Part shown: piece after piece, positions 11,084 through 19,124 of the stretch | Numbering within the stretch: the first letter of the stretch is position 1 | How the letters are laid out: the number at the start of each line of letters is the position of its first letter | From: Planctomycetota bacterium | GTDB taxonomy: Bacteria; Planctomycetota; UBA1135; GCA-002686595 | Direction: 5' to 3' | Length of the DNA stretch: 64,000 nt | Assembly: GCA_016795205.1 (NCBI GenBank) | Contig: JAEUHZ010000028.1 | Location: forward strand, 1-64,000 | Made by a program: the position numbers and the translations under genes | Notes under the pieces: generated by a model | What the model saw: only the letters and a program-made list of their open reading frames with translations | Databases searched by the model: none | What the model was told of the DNA's origin: nothing

Positions 11084-12139
11084 GTGGCGACCGGGAGCGA
11101 GCAGGGCGGGACGCAGCGCTGGACCTTTCGCGGCCCGGTCGAGCTGGTCCCGCGCGAGATCTTCCCGCGCCCGGTGCTCCTCGTGGTCGTGGACACCGAG
11201 GAGGAATTCGACTGGTCGCAGCCCTTCGACCGCTCGCAGCGCAGCGTCGGCCACCTGCGCGCCGTGGGTCGCTTCCAGGACGTGTGCGACGAGGCCGAGG
11301 TGGCGCCGGTCTACGTGGTCGACCACCCGATCGCGACCACGCCCGAGGCCGTGGCCGCGCTGCGCGAGATCCACGAGCGGGGCGCCTGCGAGATCGGCGC
11401 GCACCTCCACCCGTGGGTCTCGCCGCCGCACGACGAGCAGGTCTCTGCGCGCAACAGCTACCCCGGAAACCTGCCGCGCGCGCTGGAGCGTGCCAAGATC
11501 GAGCGCCTGACGGAGGCCATCGAGTCGGCCTTCGGAGCCCGCCCGCGCGCCTACAAGTCCGGGCGCTACGGCTTCGGCCCGCACACCGGCGCAATCCTGG
11601 ACGAGCTCGGCTACGAGGTCGACCTGTCGCCGGCGCCGCCCTTCGACCTGCGCGCCGACGGCGGCCCCGACTGGTCGCGGGCACCCGCGGAGCCGTACCG
11701 GCTCGACACGCCGCGCCGCCTCCTGGCCGCGCCGAACACGGGCGGCTTCGTCGGCTGGGCCGGAGGCTTCTCGCGCCCGCTGTACGCCTTGGCGTCCTCG
11801 GCGCCGGGGCGCGCCCTGCGCCTGGGCGGCATCCTGGCGCGGCTGGGCGCCGTGGAACGCCTGTTCCTGTCGCCCGAAGGCTATGCGGGCGCGGACCTCG
11901 TGCGGCTGACGCGCGCCCTGCTCGGCTCCGGCGTGCGGGTCTTCGTGCTCAGCCTGCACAGCCCGTCGTTCGAGCCCGGCCACACGCCCTACGTGCGCGA
12001 CGCACGAGAACTCCACTCGCTGCTGGAGTCCTGCCGAAACTACTTCCGCTTCTTCCTCGAGGAGCTCGGCGGACAGTCCCTGACTGCTTCCGACCTCCGC
12101 CGCCACGTCGCCCCCAACATGAGGACCCGGAACGCGTGA
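11084..12139 (+). CDS. Polysaccharide deacetylase-family protein (WalW-like)
   Basis: This 351-aa protein has the NodB-like carbohydrate-esterase barrel and should act on a surface glycan. The first catalytic motif is VVVDTEEEFDW (Asp pair), the metal-binding histidines lie in EIGAHLHPWVSPP, and the third motif is RAYKSGRYGFGP, where the conserved RSGRYG arginine occurs. FVLSLHSPSFEPGHTPYVRD near the end supplies the last histidine motif. This pattern is that of the WalW-type deacetylases often found with polysaccharide genes. No signal peptide is visible, so it may act in the cytoplasm. GTG 11084 follows a TAGCAT hexamer by 10 bases. Its stop overlaps the start of the carbamoyltransferase (GTGA), so the two act together, presumably on one saccharide. 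Confidence 0.83.
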   Translation: MATGSEQGGTQRWTFRGPVELVPREIFPRPVLLVVVDTEEEFDWSQPFDRSQRSVGHLRAVGRFQDVCDEAEVAPVYVVDHPIATTPEAVAALREIHERGACEIGAHLHPWVSPPHDEQVSARNSYPGNLPRALERAKIERLTEAIESAFGARPRAYKSGRYGFGPHTGAILDELGYEVDLSPAPPFDLRADGGPDWSRAPAEPYRLDTPRRLLAAPNTGGFVGWAGGFSRPLYALASSAPGRALRLGGILARLGAVERLFLSPEGYAGADLVRLTRALLGSGVRVFVLSLHSPSFEPGHTPYVRDARELHSLLESCRNYFRFFLEELGGQSLTASDLRRHVAPNMRTRNA

Positions 12140-14004
12140 AGATCCTAGGGATATCGCCGCTCGACAAGGACGCGACGGCCGCGCTCGTCGAGGACGGCCG
12201 CGTGCTGTTCGCGGCCGGGGAGGAGCGCTTCAGCCGCGTCAAGCAGCACGCCGGTTTCCCGGGCCGTGCCATTCGCGCGGCGCTGGAGGCCACCGGCACG
12301 GATCCGCGCGACATCGACGTGGTGGCCTATCCCTTTCTCGAGTGGCAGAAGGAGTCGGAGCTGATCCTCGACTCGATCGCGGCCGAGGAGCACGAGCAGG
12401 AACACTACGACGAGCCCGACCTCCAGCGACTCCTAGCCGAGGCCGAGCGGCGCGTGCCGGAGCGCACGTCGCCGGTCCACGGCCTCCACAGCCCCAACCA
12501 ACGCATGCGCAAGGGCACCGCCAAGGAGCTCTTCTACCGCTACGCTGGCGGCGAGCGCACGATCTCGCGCGCCGTGGCGCTGCGCCTGGCGCGCGAGTGG
12601 GCCGCGCGCGCGTCCGAGGACCACCAGCGTTGGCACGCGGAGCTCGAGCAGGGTCTGCGGGAGCTGAATCTGCTCGCGAAGCTGAAGCGCTCCGAGCATC
12701 ATCTCTCGCATGCCGCGAACGCCTACTTGGCGAGCGGCTTCGAGCGCGCGCTGATCGTCACGATCGACGGCTACGGATCCGGCCTGGCGGGCTCCATCTC
12801 GATCGGCGAGGGCGGCCGCATCCGGCGCCTCAAGAACCTGAAGTTCCCCCACTCGCTCGGGAGCTTCTACGAGATGGTCACGTCGAGCCTGGGGTTCCAC
12901 CCCGACCGCCACGCGGGCAAGATCGTGGGCTTGGCAGCCTACGGCGACGCGCGCGTGCTGGCCGACGTCCTGCTGTCGCGCGTGGTCCGCACGCCGGGCG
13001 ACTTCCGTCTGATCGAGAACCTGAACGTGCATTTCTCGCGGCACCTCGCCGCGCGCTTCCCGATGATCGACGTGGCCGCGGCGTACCAGCGCGTGCTGGA
13101 GGTCGTCGCGACCGATCTGGTGCGCCACTGGGTCCGCGAGACCGGCTGCGGCAACGTGGTCCTGTCCGGAGGCGTCACGGCCAACGTCAAGATGAACCAG
13201 CGCATCCACGAACTCGACGAGGTCGTGGCCACGTTCGTCTACCCGAACATGGGCGACGGTGGCTGCGGCACGGGGCTCGCGATGCTGTGGTCGTGGCCGG
13301 GCGGCGTGCGACCCTCGATCAGGGACGCCTACTGGGGCCCGTCCTTCTCCGCGGCCCAGATCCAGGCCGAGCTCGAGCGCCATGGCCTGGCCTACGACCG
13401 GCCCACGGACCTCGTGGGCGAGGTCGCGCGCCGGATCCACGCCGGCGAGGTCGTCGGGCGCTTCGAAGGACGCATGGAGTACGGGCCGCGAGCGCTGGGC
13501 AACCGCTCGATCCTCTACCACGCGCGCGAGCCCGAGGTGAACCAGTGGCTCAACAAGCGCCTGGGTCGCACCGAGTTCATGCCGTTCGCGCCCGTGACCC
13601 TGTGGGAGGCGCGCGAACGCTGCTACGTCGGTCTGGCGGGCGCGGAGCACGCCGCCGAGTTCATGACGATCACGTTCGACTGCACGCCCTGGATGCGCCA
13701 GCATTGCCCGGCAGCAGTGCACGTGGACGGCACGGCACGGCCCCAACTCGTGAAGCGCGAGGTCAACCCCGGCTACTGGGACATCCTCAAGGCCTACGAG
13801 GCGCTTTCGGGCATTCCGTGCCTGATCAACACCAGCTTCAACATGCACGAGGAGCCGATCGTGTGCTCGCCGAACGACGCGGTGCGCGCATTCCTGCTCG
13901 GCAACATCGACGGGCTCGCGATCGGGCCGTTCTACGTCCCGCACCCGTCCAAGGCCTCCGGCAGCGGAGCGGAACGCAGCGCGGCGGGCGCCGGCGCACG
14001 CTGA
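12136..14004 (+). CDS. NodU/CmcH-family carbamoyltransferase
   Basis: This 622-aa enzyme should transfer a carbamoyl group from carbamoyl phosphate, via carbamoyl-AMP, to a hydroxyl group of a sugar or other small molecule. The N-terminal TsaD/Kae1-like domain begins GISPLDKDATAALVEDG and carries AAGEERFSRVKQHAGFP and SEHHLSHAANAYLASGF with the metal-binding histidines. The C-terminal carbamoyltransferase domain carries GRMEYGPRALGNRSIL, KRLGRTEFMPFAP and INTSFNMHEEPIV. All key motifs are present and the length is normal (550-620 aa). The GTG start at 12136 overlaps the upstream deacetylase stop (GTGA). Together they suggest deacetylation followed by O-carbamoylation of a surface polysaccharide, which is an inference from context. 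Confidence 0.92.
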   Translation: MKILGISPLDKDATAALVEDGRVLFAAGEERFSRVKQHAGFPGRAIRAALEATGTDPRDIDVVAYPFLEWQKESELILDSIAAEEHEQEHYDEPDLQRLLAEAERRVPERTSPVHGLHSPNQRMRKGTAKELFYRYAGGERTISRAVALRLAREWAARASEDHQRWHAELEQGLRELNLLAKLKRSEHHLSHAANAYLASGFERALIVTIDGYGSGLAGSISIGEGGRIRRLKNLKFPHSLGSFYEMVTSSLGFHPDRHAGKIVGLAAYGDARVLADVLLSRVVRTPGDFRLIENLNVHFSRHLAARFPMIDVAAAYQRVLEVVATDLVRHWVRETGCGNVVLSGGVTANVKMNQRIHELDEVVATFVYPNMGDGGCGTGLAMLWSWPGGVRPSIRDAYWGPSFSAAQIQAELERHGLAYDRPTDLVGEVARRIHAGEVVGRFEGRMEYGPRALGNRSILYHAREPEVNQWLNKRLGRTEFMPFAPVTLWEARERCYVGLAGAEHAAEFMTITFDCTPWMRQHCPAAVHVDGTARPQLVKREVNPGYWDILKAYEALSGIPCLINTSFNMHEEPIVCSPNDAVRAFLLGNIDGLAIGPFYVPHPSKASGSGAERSAAGAGAR

Positions 14005-14016
14005 GCGGCGTGTCCG

Positions 14017-15750
14017 CTACGGCAGGATCTGCACGGCCGCGAAGTCGGCCGTGAACCGGCGTGGCTCGAGCGTCAGCCCCTGGAACCAGAGGGTGGTGCC
14101 AATCGTCGCCGGGTCCGGCGCGAGCTGCAGCTCGCCCCGCGCGTGCCCGGTCGCGTCGGTCGCCGACATGGGCAGGATCGAGAGCTGCGTGCGGTTGAGG
14201 TAGAGCACGCCCCACGATCCGAACGGGGTCAGGTCCGTGGCCGGCAGCGGTGAGAGCAGCAACCGCGCGGCCGAGTTCGGCGCGCCCCACAGGTCGAAAT
14301 CCACCTTGCGGCCGACGCTCGGGACCCCACTCGCGACGAAGTCCTCGGGGCGCGTCGAGTACAGGTCCACGGCCCCACCACCCGCCAGGACGTTGGCGTG
14401 CACGGACTTCACGCCGACGAGCACGCGCGCCCCGTCACGACTGATCGCCAGGTCCTGCACGGAGCCGCCGTAGTCGTACACGGCGAGCGGCGCGCCCTGA
14501 TCGCGGCGATAGACGCGCAGCTCGGGGACCAGGCCGGCCTGGTCGCCCCACAGGCCCACGGCGAACGTCGAGCCGTCGGCCGAGGCGGCGATCCGGGCCA
14601 CGACGTTCTGATGCGTGCCCGCGCCCTGCACCTCCTCGAACATGGTCGTCGACTTCGAGGCGACGTCGAGCGCCTCGATCCGCACGCGCAGGTTCTGGTC
14701 GTAGTAGCCGAAGCCGAGCACCAGCGTGGAGCCGTCCTCGGACACGTCGAGCTGTTGGCACACGATCGCGCCCGGCCAGGTGCCCTGCCAGGTGCGGACG
14801 TAGGCTCCGCCGTGCTGGCGCTCCCACACGTCGACGCCGTTGAAGTACCCCACGGCCAGGACGCGACCGTCACCGGAGATGTCCTGGGCGGCGAAGGACT
14901 GCAGGAGCACGAACTGCTGGGCCAGCGCGCGCGCGTCGACGTCGAAGAGGTAGCCGCCCGTGCCCGTGGCCGCGTACAGCCAGCGGCCGTCCTCGGAGAG
15001 CACGAGCGCCTGGAGCTGGAGCCCGACCGGGTGCGCGAACGTCGCGGTCGGGAGCGCCGCGGCACCGTCGAACACGGCGACGTGCAGCTCCGCAGTCGCG
15101 GGCACGAGCATCGCGGCCACGACGCGTGAGCCGTCAGCCGACAGCATCGCGCGCGACGCCCCGTAGGTCGTGAGCGGGAAGCTCCACGACCAGCGCGGGG
15201 TCGCCGAGCCGGAGTCGTACGTGCTGACGACCACCTGGCGCGGGCCGTTCTGCGCCACGGGAAACTGGCGGCACGAGACGAAACGGCCGGCCGCGCCAGC
15301 GGCGTGGACGCGCACGTTCGAACTCGCGAGGGGCACCGGGTCGGACCACACGGGGACGACCGGCGCGACGTCGAAGCCCGAGAGCAAGACCGCGCGGTCG
15401 GCGGCCGTGTCGAACTCGGCGAAGGCCTGGGTGCCGCCGTTGCCCAAGGCGACGGCGCGGCCGACCCAGCCCTCCCCGCCGTCCGGGTACGACCACAGCC
15501 CGCGCGCAGCGGCGAGCGCCTGACTCGCGGGACTCGCGGCCAGCGGCGCGGCGACCTCGAGCACCTCCGAGCGCAGGCCGTCGGCGACGTACGTCTGCTG
15601 CACGCCGAGCACCGGACCACCGGTGCGCCCCGTCGCGTGCGGGGTGACCACGGCGGCCGACGCGCTCGCCTGCGCAGACGCCACCCCCGCCGAGCACGCG
15701 CAGGCGACACCGACGAGCACGCCGAGCCGTGAGGAGCCACGCAGCACCAT
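14017..15750 (-). CDS. Secreted beta-propeller (WD40-like) protein
   Basis: This 577-aa protein starts with a signal peptide (MVLRGSSRLGVLVGVACAC, cleavage probably after ASAQA). The rest is repeated propeller blades recognisable by recurring 'SxDGxxLxVG' turns: LSADGSRVVAAML, LSEDGRWLYAATG, ISGDGRVLAVGYF, VSEDGSTLVLGFG, ASADGSTFAVGLW and ISRDGARVLVGVK. The last 100 residues form a separate beta domain ending in ELQLAPDPATIGTTLWFQG, a terminal module found in many planctomycetal secreted proteins. I start at ATG 15750, where the signal peptide begins; the open frame upstream is not protein-like. No catalytic motif is visible. It could be a surface structural or binding protein. It ends 12 bases from the convergent carbamoyltransferase. 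Confidence 0.78.
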   Translation of the reverse strand: MVLRGSSRLGVLVGVACACSAGVASAQASASAAVVTPHATGRTGGPVLGVQQTYVADGLRSEVLEVAAPLAASPASQALAAARGLWSYPDGGEGWVGRAVALGNGGTQAFAEFDTAADRAVLLSGFDVAPVVPVWSDPVPLASSNVRVHAAGAAGRFVSCRQFPVAQNGPRQVVVSTYDSGSATPRWSWSFPLTTYGASRAMLSADGSRVVAAMLVPATAELHVAVFDGAAALPTATFAHPVGLQLQALVLSEDGRWLYAATGTGGYLFDVDARALAQQFVLLQSFAAQDISGDGRVLAVGYFNGVDVWERQHGGAYVRTWQGTWPGAIVCQQLDVSEDGSTLVLGFGYYDQNLRVRIEALDVASKSTTMFEEVQGAGTHQNVVARIAASADGSTFAVGLWGDQAGLVPELRVYRRDQGAPLAVYDYGGSVQDLAISRDGARVLVGVKSVHANVLAGGGAVDLYSTRPEDFVASGVPSVGRKVDFDLWGAPNSAARLLLSPLPATDLTPFGSWGVLYLNRTQLSILPMSATDATGHARGELQLAPDPATIGTTLWFQGLTLEPRRFTADFAAVQILP

Positions 15751-16051
15751 GGAGCGATTCCCGCGGGGGGTCTGGGGAGCGGATCGAGGTGCGAGCTCGG
15801 TTGGCGCCGGAGGGATCGGCGCGAGAAAGGTACCCGACCCGGGGCGGGCCGCACAGCCGCCCGCCGCTCGCGCGGTTCGCCTTCCGGTGGCGCGGGCGGC
15901 TCCGGAGCCGGCGACGGCGAGGCCCGTGACCCGGCTCACCAACGGGCAGGCGGTGCTGGCGACCGGCGAGCGAAGCCATCCCGGGACGACGCAGGGCGGC
16001 CCTCGCGGTGCGAGAGCCGCCCTGCGCTGGGGCGCGAGGTCGCGCGCGCCG
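15751..16051. other. Intergenic region between two secreted-protein genes
   Basis: These 301 bases hold no gene that I can support. They contain the leader of the 15750 gene (a TACCTT-like -10 could lie about 80 bases upstream of the start on the minus strand, but this is weak) and the strong hairpin at 15991-16025 that follows the 16052-17347 gene. Open frames across it are arginine-rich and have no family signal. Confidence 0.6.
15991..16025 (-). terminator. Long hairpin terminator of the 16052-17347 gene
   Basis: GCAGGGCGGC (15991-16000) pairs with GCCGCCCTGC (16016-16025); after one C-A mismatch, CTCGC pairs with GCGAG around a GGT loop. The resulting stem has 15 pairs. It lies 26 bases after the stop of the minus-strand gene. 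No U-tract follows, as with other hairpins here. Confidence 0.65.
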
Positions 16052-17347
16052 CTACATCCCGTCGATCGCGAACGGGAACGTCATGTAGAGGTCCCCGTTC
16101 GGGTCGGTGAACGTCGCGAGCTGCTGGTGGATGCCGTTCAAGCTCCCGTAGAGCTCGCCCTGGACGAGGCCCGCCGGGTAGACGACGACCCGCAGGCGCT
16201 GCGACCACTGGTCGGGGTTCTGCGGGAACTGCTGCGGATTGTGCATCAGGGTCTGCATCGAGAACGAGATCTGGCCACTCGCCAGGATCGGCACGCGCAG
16301 GTTCGGACGGTCCGTCATCGTGACCGGGAACGTGCTGCGGATGTTCCCGAGCTGGGACTGCCAGAAGACCGTCCCGAGCGTGACGCCGGCGTTGCCGCCC
16401 CCGCGTCCCAGGAACTGGTAGCACTCAGCGACCTGCACGTTGAAGCAGCAGGCTGCGGTGCGTTGGTTGTTGTCGACCGCGGTGAAGCAGATCTGGGTCG
16501 TGCCGAGGTCCGCCAGCGTCGGCGTCCACTCGAACGTGGTGCAGACCGGGTTGCCGTTCTGCGGCAGCGGCGGGTTCAGCACGGCGCCGGGCGGCAGCGG
16601 CCCCGAGGTCAGGGTCACGGTCGAGCCGACATCGGCGTCCGCCGCGCACACCTGGATCGAGAAAGGCACGCCGGCCGTGGCCATGTAGGTCGCGCCGCAG
16701 GTCGGCTCCGTGAACACGGGCAGCGTGTTCACGCTGTACGTGTAGCAGACCTCGACGCTGGCCTGCGCCTGCGTCGTGAACTGCGTGATCAGGTTGCCCG
16801 AGCCGGTGGCGATCGAGGTCCCCAGCGCGACGACCGGCAGGACGATGTTGCCGAAGCCGGTGAACAGCGCCAGGTCAGACGCAGGGGGCGGCGACACGGC
16901 CATGTCCGAGTCGTTGGCGTTGATGCCCGCGTGCGTCACGCCCGACGTGCCGCCGAAGTCGATCACGCCGTCGTGCGCCGTGAAGTTGTCGACGAAGTTC
17001 GCGATCGGGATCGTGATCACGATCACGCTGTTGTCGGGGCGGGTGAGCGTGATGCTGGCCGAGAACTGCGTGTTCACGACGGTCGGCGAGTTGTCCAGGC
17101 TCTCCGCGCGCGCCGTGCCCTGCACGTTGCCGCTCAGCGTGAACTGGATGGACTGGAGCGTCCCGAGGTTCGGGTTGAACTGCGGGATCGAGACCGAGCT
17201 GGCCCAGTTCGTCGACTGCAGCGGGATCGAATCCGTGAAGCAGATCGTGTTCGTGCCGGGACCACCGCCGGCCTGGAGCGAGCCGGCGAGTGCGAGGAAG
17301 CCTGAGGCGGCGAGGAAGGCGCGCGGGAGAGGGTTCGTGCGGATCAT
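16052..17347 (-). CDS. Secreted protein with Ig-like region
   Basis: This 431-aa protein has a signal peptide (MIRTNPLPRAFLAASGFLALAG, cleavage near SLQAGG). Residues 30-210 form a beta-sandwich resembling the 'choice-of-anchor E' type: it begins with TNTICFTDSIPLQSTNW, and NVQGTARAESLDN and SASITLTRPDNSVIVI look like its strands. An Ig-like domain follows (AGVPFSIQVCAADADVGSTV to NNQRTAACCFNVQVAE), then a C-terminal domain that begins CYQFLGRGGGNAG. Cysteines occur in pairs, fitting an exported protein. Base use is less GC-extreme than its neighbours and the protein is rich in Asn, Thr and Gln. It has its own promoter candidate and a structured leader. The function is unknown; a surface or extracellular matrix role is a guess. 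Confidence 0.78.
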   Translation of the reverse strand: MIRTNPLPRAFLAASGFLALAGSLQAGGGPGTNTICFTDSIPLQSTNWASSVSIPQFNPNLGTLQSIQFTLSGNVQGTARAESLDNSPTVVNTQFSASITLTRPDNSVIVITIPIANFVDNFTAHDGVIDFGGTSGVTHAGINANDSDMAVSPPPASDLALFTGFGNIVLPVVALGTSIATGSGNLITQFTTQAQASVEVCYTYSVNTLPVFTEPTCGATYMATAGVPFSIQVCAADADVGSTVTLTSGPLPPGAVLNPPLPQNGNPVCTTFEWTPTLADLGTTQICFTAVDNNQRTAACCFNVQVAECYQFLGRGGGNAGVTLGTVFWQSQLGNIRSTFPVTMTDRPNLRVPILASGQISFSMQTLMHNPQQFPQNPDQWSQRLRVVVYPAGLVQGELYGSLNGIHQQLATFTDPNGDLYMTFPFAIDGM

Positions 17348-17354
17348 GGCGCTG

Positions 17355-17411
17355 GGGACACCCGCTGGTGAGGGGCGAAGCGGAGGGACGAGCGGGACCG
17401 AGGGTGTCCCG
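17355..17411 (-). promoter_or_regulatory. Structured 5' leader with two exclusive hairpins
   Basis: On the minus strand, the segment at 17410-17402 (GGGACACCC) can pair with 17363-17355 (GGGTGTCCC), a perfect 9-bp stem ending seven bases before the start codon. The same first segment, extended by one base, can instead form a local hairpin CGGGAC/GTCCCG (17411-17406 with 17398-17393). The two folds exclude each other. The transcript start predicted from the -10 box would fall at about 17412, so the leader begins with the shared arm. Confidence 0.45.
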
Positions 17412-17419
17412 TGGGCCTG

Positions 17420-17447
17420 ACTCTAGCGAGGCCCGCCAGGGCCACAA
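17420..17447 (-). promoter_or_regulatory. Candidate promoter of the 16052-17347 gene
   Basis: Read on the minus strand: TTGTGG (17447-17442), a 16-base spacer, then TAGAGT (17425-17420). It lies 72 bases before the ATG at 17347. Both boxes are close to the sigma-70 consensus and the spacing is acceptable. Confidence 0.5.
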
Positions 17448-17461
17448 GCCCCGCACGAGGG

Positions 17462-18337
17462 TCAGGACGCGCGGCGTGAGGCCGGCGTCGTCCCGCCGCT
17501 CGGCGCGAGGCCCGCGAGGCCTGCGGCGTGCTCGTCCGCGGGCAGGCGCACCCTCAGCCCGGCATCCAGGGCGCGTCCTCCCAGCAGGGTCCGCGCACCG
17601 ACAGCCGACGCGGCCTCGCGCACGGCGCCCCAGCCGAGCGCCAGGCGCCCCGGGTCGGGCGCCAGCGAGATGGACAGCCACACGAGGCGGGGCCGGAGGT
17701 CCAGGATCGCTGCGCGCAAGCTCCCGAGTGGCAGACCGACCCCCAAGGGCTGCGTGCGCCAGCCGGCTTCGCGCAGGCACAGGTCGACCATGGCGGTCGG
17801 CAGCACGTACGGATCCCCCTCGGCCGCGCCGCCGATCGCGAGCGGCGCGTCCGGGGCGGGTGGCCGCAGCAGCGCGCGGACCTCGTGGAGGAAGCGCAGC
17901 GCGATCTGCACGGCGCGGGCCTCCTCGTAGATCTCCGCCGCGCCGTGGAGGACGTCGTCACCGACGGCCGCCAGCGCCGGCGCGATGCCCTGCTCGAGGA
18001 CGCGCGTGAGCGGCTCGCCGGCGAGCCACGGATCGAAGGCCAGGCGGCGGAAGCCGTCCTCGTCCCCGTCCAAGAGAGCCCGGCGCAGCTCGTCGCGCAC
18101 GCGCTCGACGACAGCCGCTCCGCGCCCGGCCGCGGCAGGGAGCCCCAGCAGCTCGGGGCGCGCCAGCGGCAGTCCGTGGCTGCGCGCGAACTCGACGACC
18201 CCGTGGACGGGCAGGCGGCGGTGGCCGCCGAGCGTGCGGTCGGCGGGGAGCAGCCCGCGGTCGCACCAGCGCTTCAGGGAGGCTTCGCTGATGCCGAGGA
18301 CGAGGGCGACCTGGCGCGTCGTGAGCGGGGTGTGCAT
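17462..18337 (-). CDS. MerR-like regulator with degenerate cobalamin-binding domain
   Basis: This 291-aa protein has a MerR-type helix-turn-helix at residues 3-50 (TTRQVALVLGISEASLKRWCD, then GGHRRLPVHGVVEFAR). It is followed by a helical bundle and a Rossmann domain arranged as in the CarH/LitR light-sensing repressors. The cobalamin ligands are lost: by my alignment, the Trp and both histidines of the helical bundle read Val, Leu and Ala, and the DxHxxG lower-ligand motif reads DPYVLP. The glycine pair LLGGRAL remains. It may therefore be B12-independent, like Myxococcus CarA, or bind something else. The start is ATG 18337; the long open frame upstream is antisense to folE. It is divergent from folE, and a 10-bp inverted repeat lies between them. 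Confidence 0.8.
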   Translation of the reverse strand: MHTPLTTRQVALVLGISEASLKRWCDRGLLPADRTLGGHRRLPVHGVVEFARSHGLPLARPELLGLPAAAGRGAAVVERVRDELRRALLDGDEDGFRRLAFDPWLAGEPLTRVLEQGIAPALAAVGDDVLHGAAEIYEEARAVQIALRFLHEVRALLRPPAPDAPLAIGGAAEGDPYVLPTAMVDLCLREAGWRTQPLGVGLPLGSLRAAILDLRPRLVWLSISLAPDPGRLALGWGAVREAASAVGARTLLGGRALDAGLRVRLPADEHAAGLAGLAPSGGTTPASRRAS

Positions 18338-18354
18338 CGGCGGTTGAGCGGTTC

Positions 18355-18408
18355 GAGCGAATCCGGTCCGCGGGGGGGTTCGAAGGAGGTGGCGGGTGGG
18401 ATTCGCTC
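18355..18408. promoter_or_regulatory. Inverted repeat in the regulator-folE intergenic region
   Basis: GAGCGAATCC (18355-18364) recurs as its exact reverse complement GGATTCGCTC (18399-18408), 44 bp centre to centre. A second short repeat, GGTTCGA, occurs at 18350-18356 and 18377-18383. The region lies between the divergent MerR-like gene and folE, so it is a natural operator candidate for that regulator. Confidence 0.5.
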
Positions 18409-18448
18409 TCAGCCCCGGAACGACCCAGGAACCCCAGTTGGAGCCCCG

Positions 18449-19084
18449 ATGATCGCGATCCTCGACGGACAGGCCCACGGAGACGAGCTCGAGGGTTGCG
18501 AGCTCCAGTCGCGGGGAGGGATCGACCTGCCCCGTGCGCGAGCCGCGGTGCGCGAGCTGCTCTTCGCCCTGGGTGAGGACCCCGGCCGCGAGGGCCTGGA
18601 GGACACTCCGTCGCGCGTGGCGCGCCTGTACCGCGAGGTCCTCGCTGGCCGCCAGGTCGACCCGGGCACGCACCTCGCGCGCACCTTCGAGGAGGGTTCG
18701 GGGGGGCTCGTGCTGCTGCGCGACATCCGCTTTTCCTCGCTGTGCGAGCACCACCTCCTGCCGTTCGTCGGACGCGCGCACGTCGCATACCTGCCCCAGG
18801 GCCGCGTCGTGGGGCTGTCCAAGCTGGCGCGCACGGTCGAGACGTTCGCGCGGCGACTCCAGGTCCAGGAGCGACTCACGGCGCAGGTCGCCGACGCGCT
18901 CGTGGAGCACCTCGGCACTCGCGGCGCGCTGGTCGTCGTGGAGTCCGAGCACTTCTGCATGCGCGTGCGCGGCGTGAACCAGGCCGAGAGCACCATGGTC
19001 ACGCTGGCCGCGCGCGGCCTGTACGAGCACGACGAGGGCGCCCGCCGCGAGGTCCTGTCGCTGCTGCGCGGGCCAGCGCGCTGA
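18449..19084 (+). CDS. folE: GTP cyclohydrolase I
   Basis: This enzyme converts GTP to 7,8-dihydroneopterin triphosphate, the entry step for tetrahydrofolate and, in many bacteria, for the queuosine precursor. At 211 aa it has the normal length. The zinc ligands are present in SLCEHHLLPFVG (Cys and His) and SEHFCMRVRG (Cys). The substrate motifs GREGLEDTPSRVARLY, RVVGLSKLARTVE and RLTAQVADAL are intact. ATG 18449 gives a slightly long N-terminus before ARAAVRELL; a later start cannot be excluded. It is divergent from the MerR-like gene and converges on the CDP-alcohol transferase. A queuosine-precursor transporter lies 3 kb away, but nothing ties the two beyond proximity. Confidence 0.96.
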   Translation: MIAILDGQAHGDELEGCELQSRGGIDLPRARAAVRELLFALGEDPGREGLEDTPSRVARLYREVLAGRQVDPGTHLARTFEEGSGGLVLLRDIRFSSLCEHHLLPFVGRAHVAYLPQGRVVGLSKLARTVETFARRLQVQERLTAQVADALVEHLGTRGALVVVESEHFCMRVRGVNQAESTMVTLAARGLYEHDEGARREVLSLLRGPAR

Positions 19085-19107
19085 TCCAGCGCGGGGGCCG
19101 GCCAGCG

Positions 19108-19124
19108 GAGCGCTCACCGCGCTC
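19108..19124. terminator. Weak hairpin between folE and the CDP-alcohol transferase
   Basis: GAGCGC (19108-19113) pairs with GCGCTC (19119-19124) around a 5-base loop. It spans the convergent gene's stop codon. The stem has only six pairs and no U-tract, so it is a weak candidate. Confidence 0.25.
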
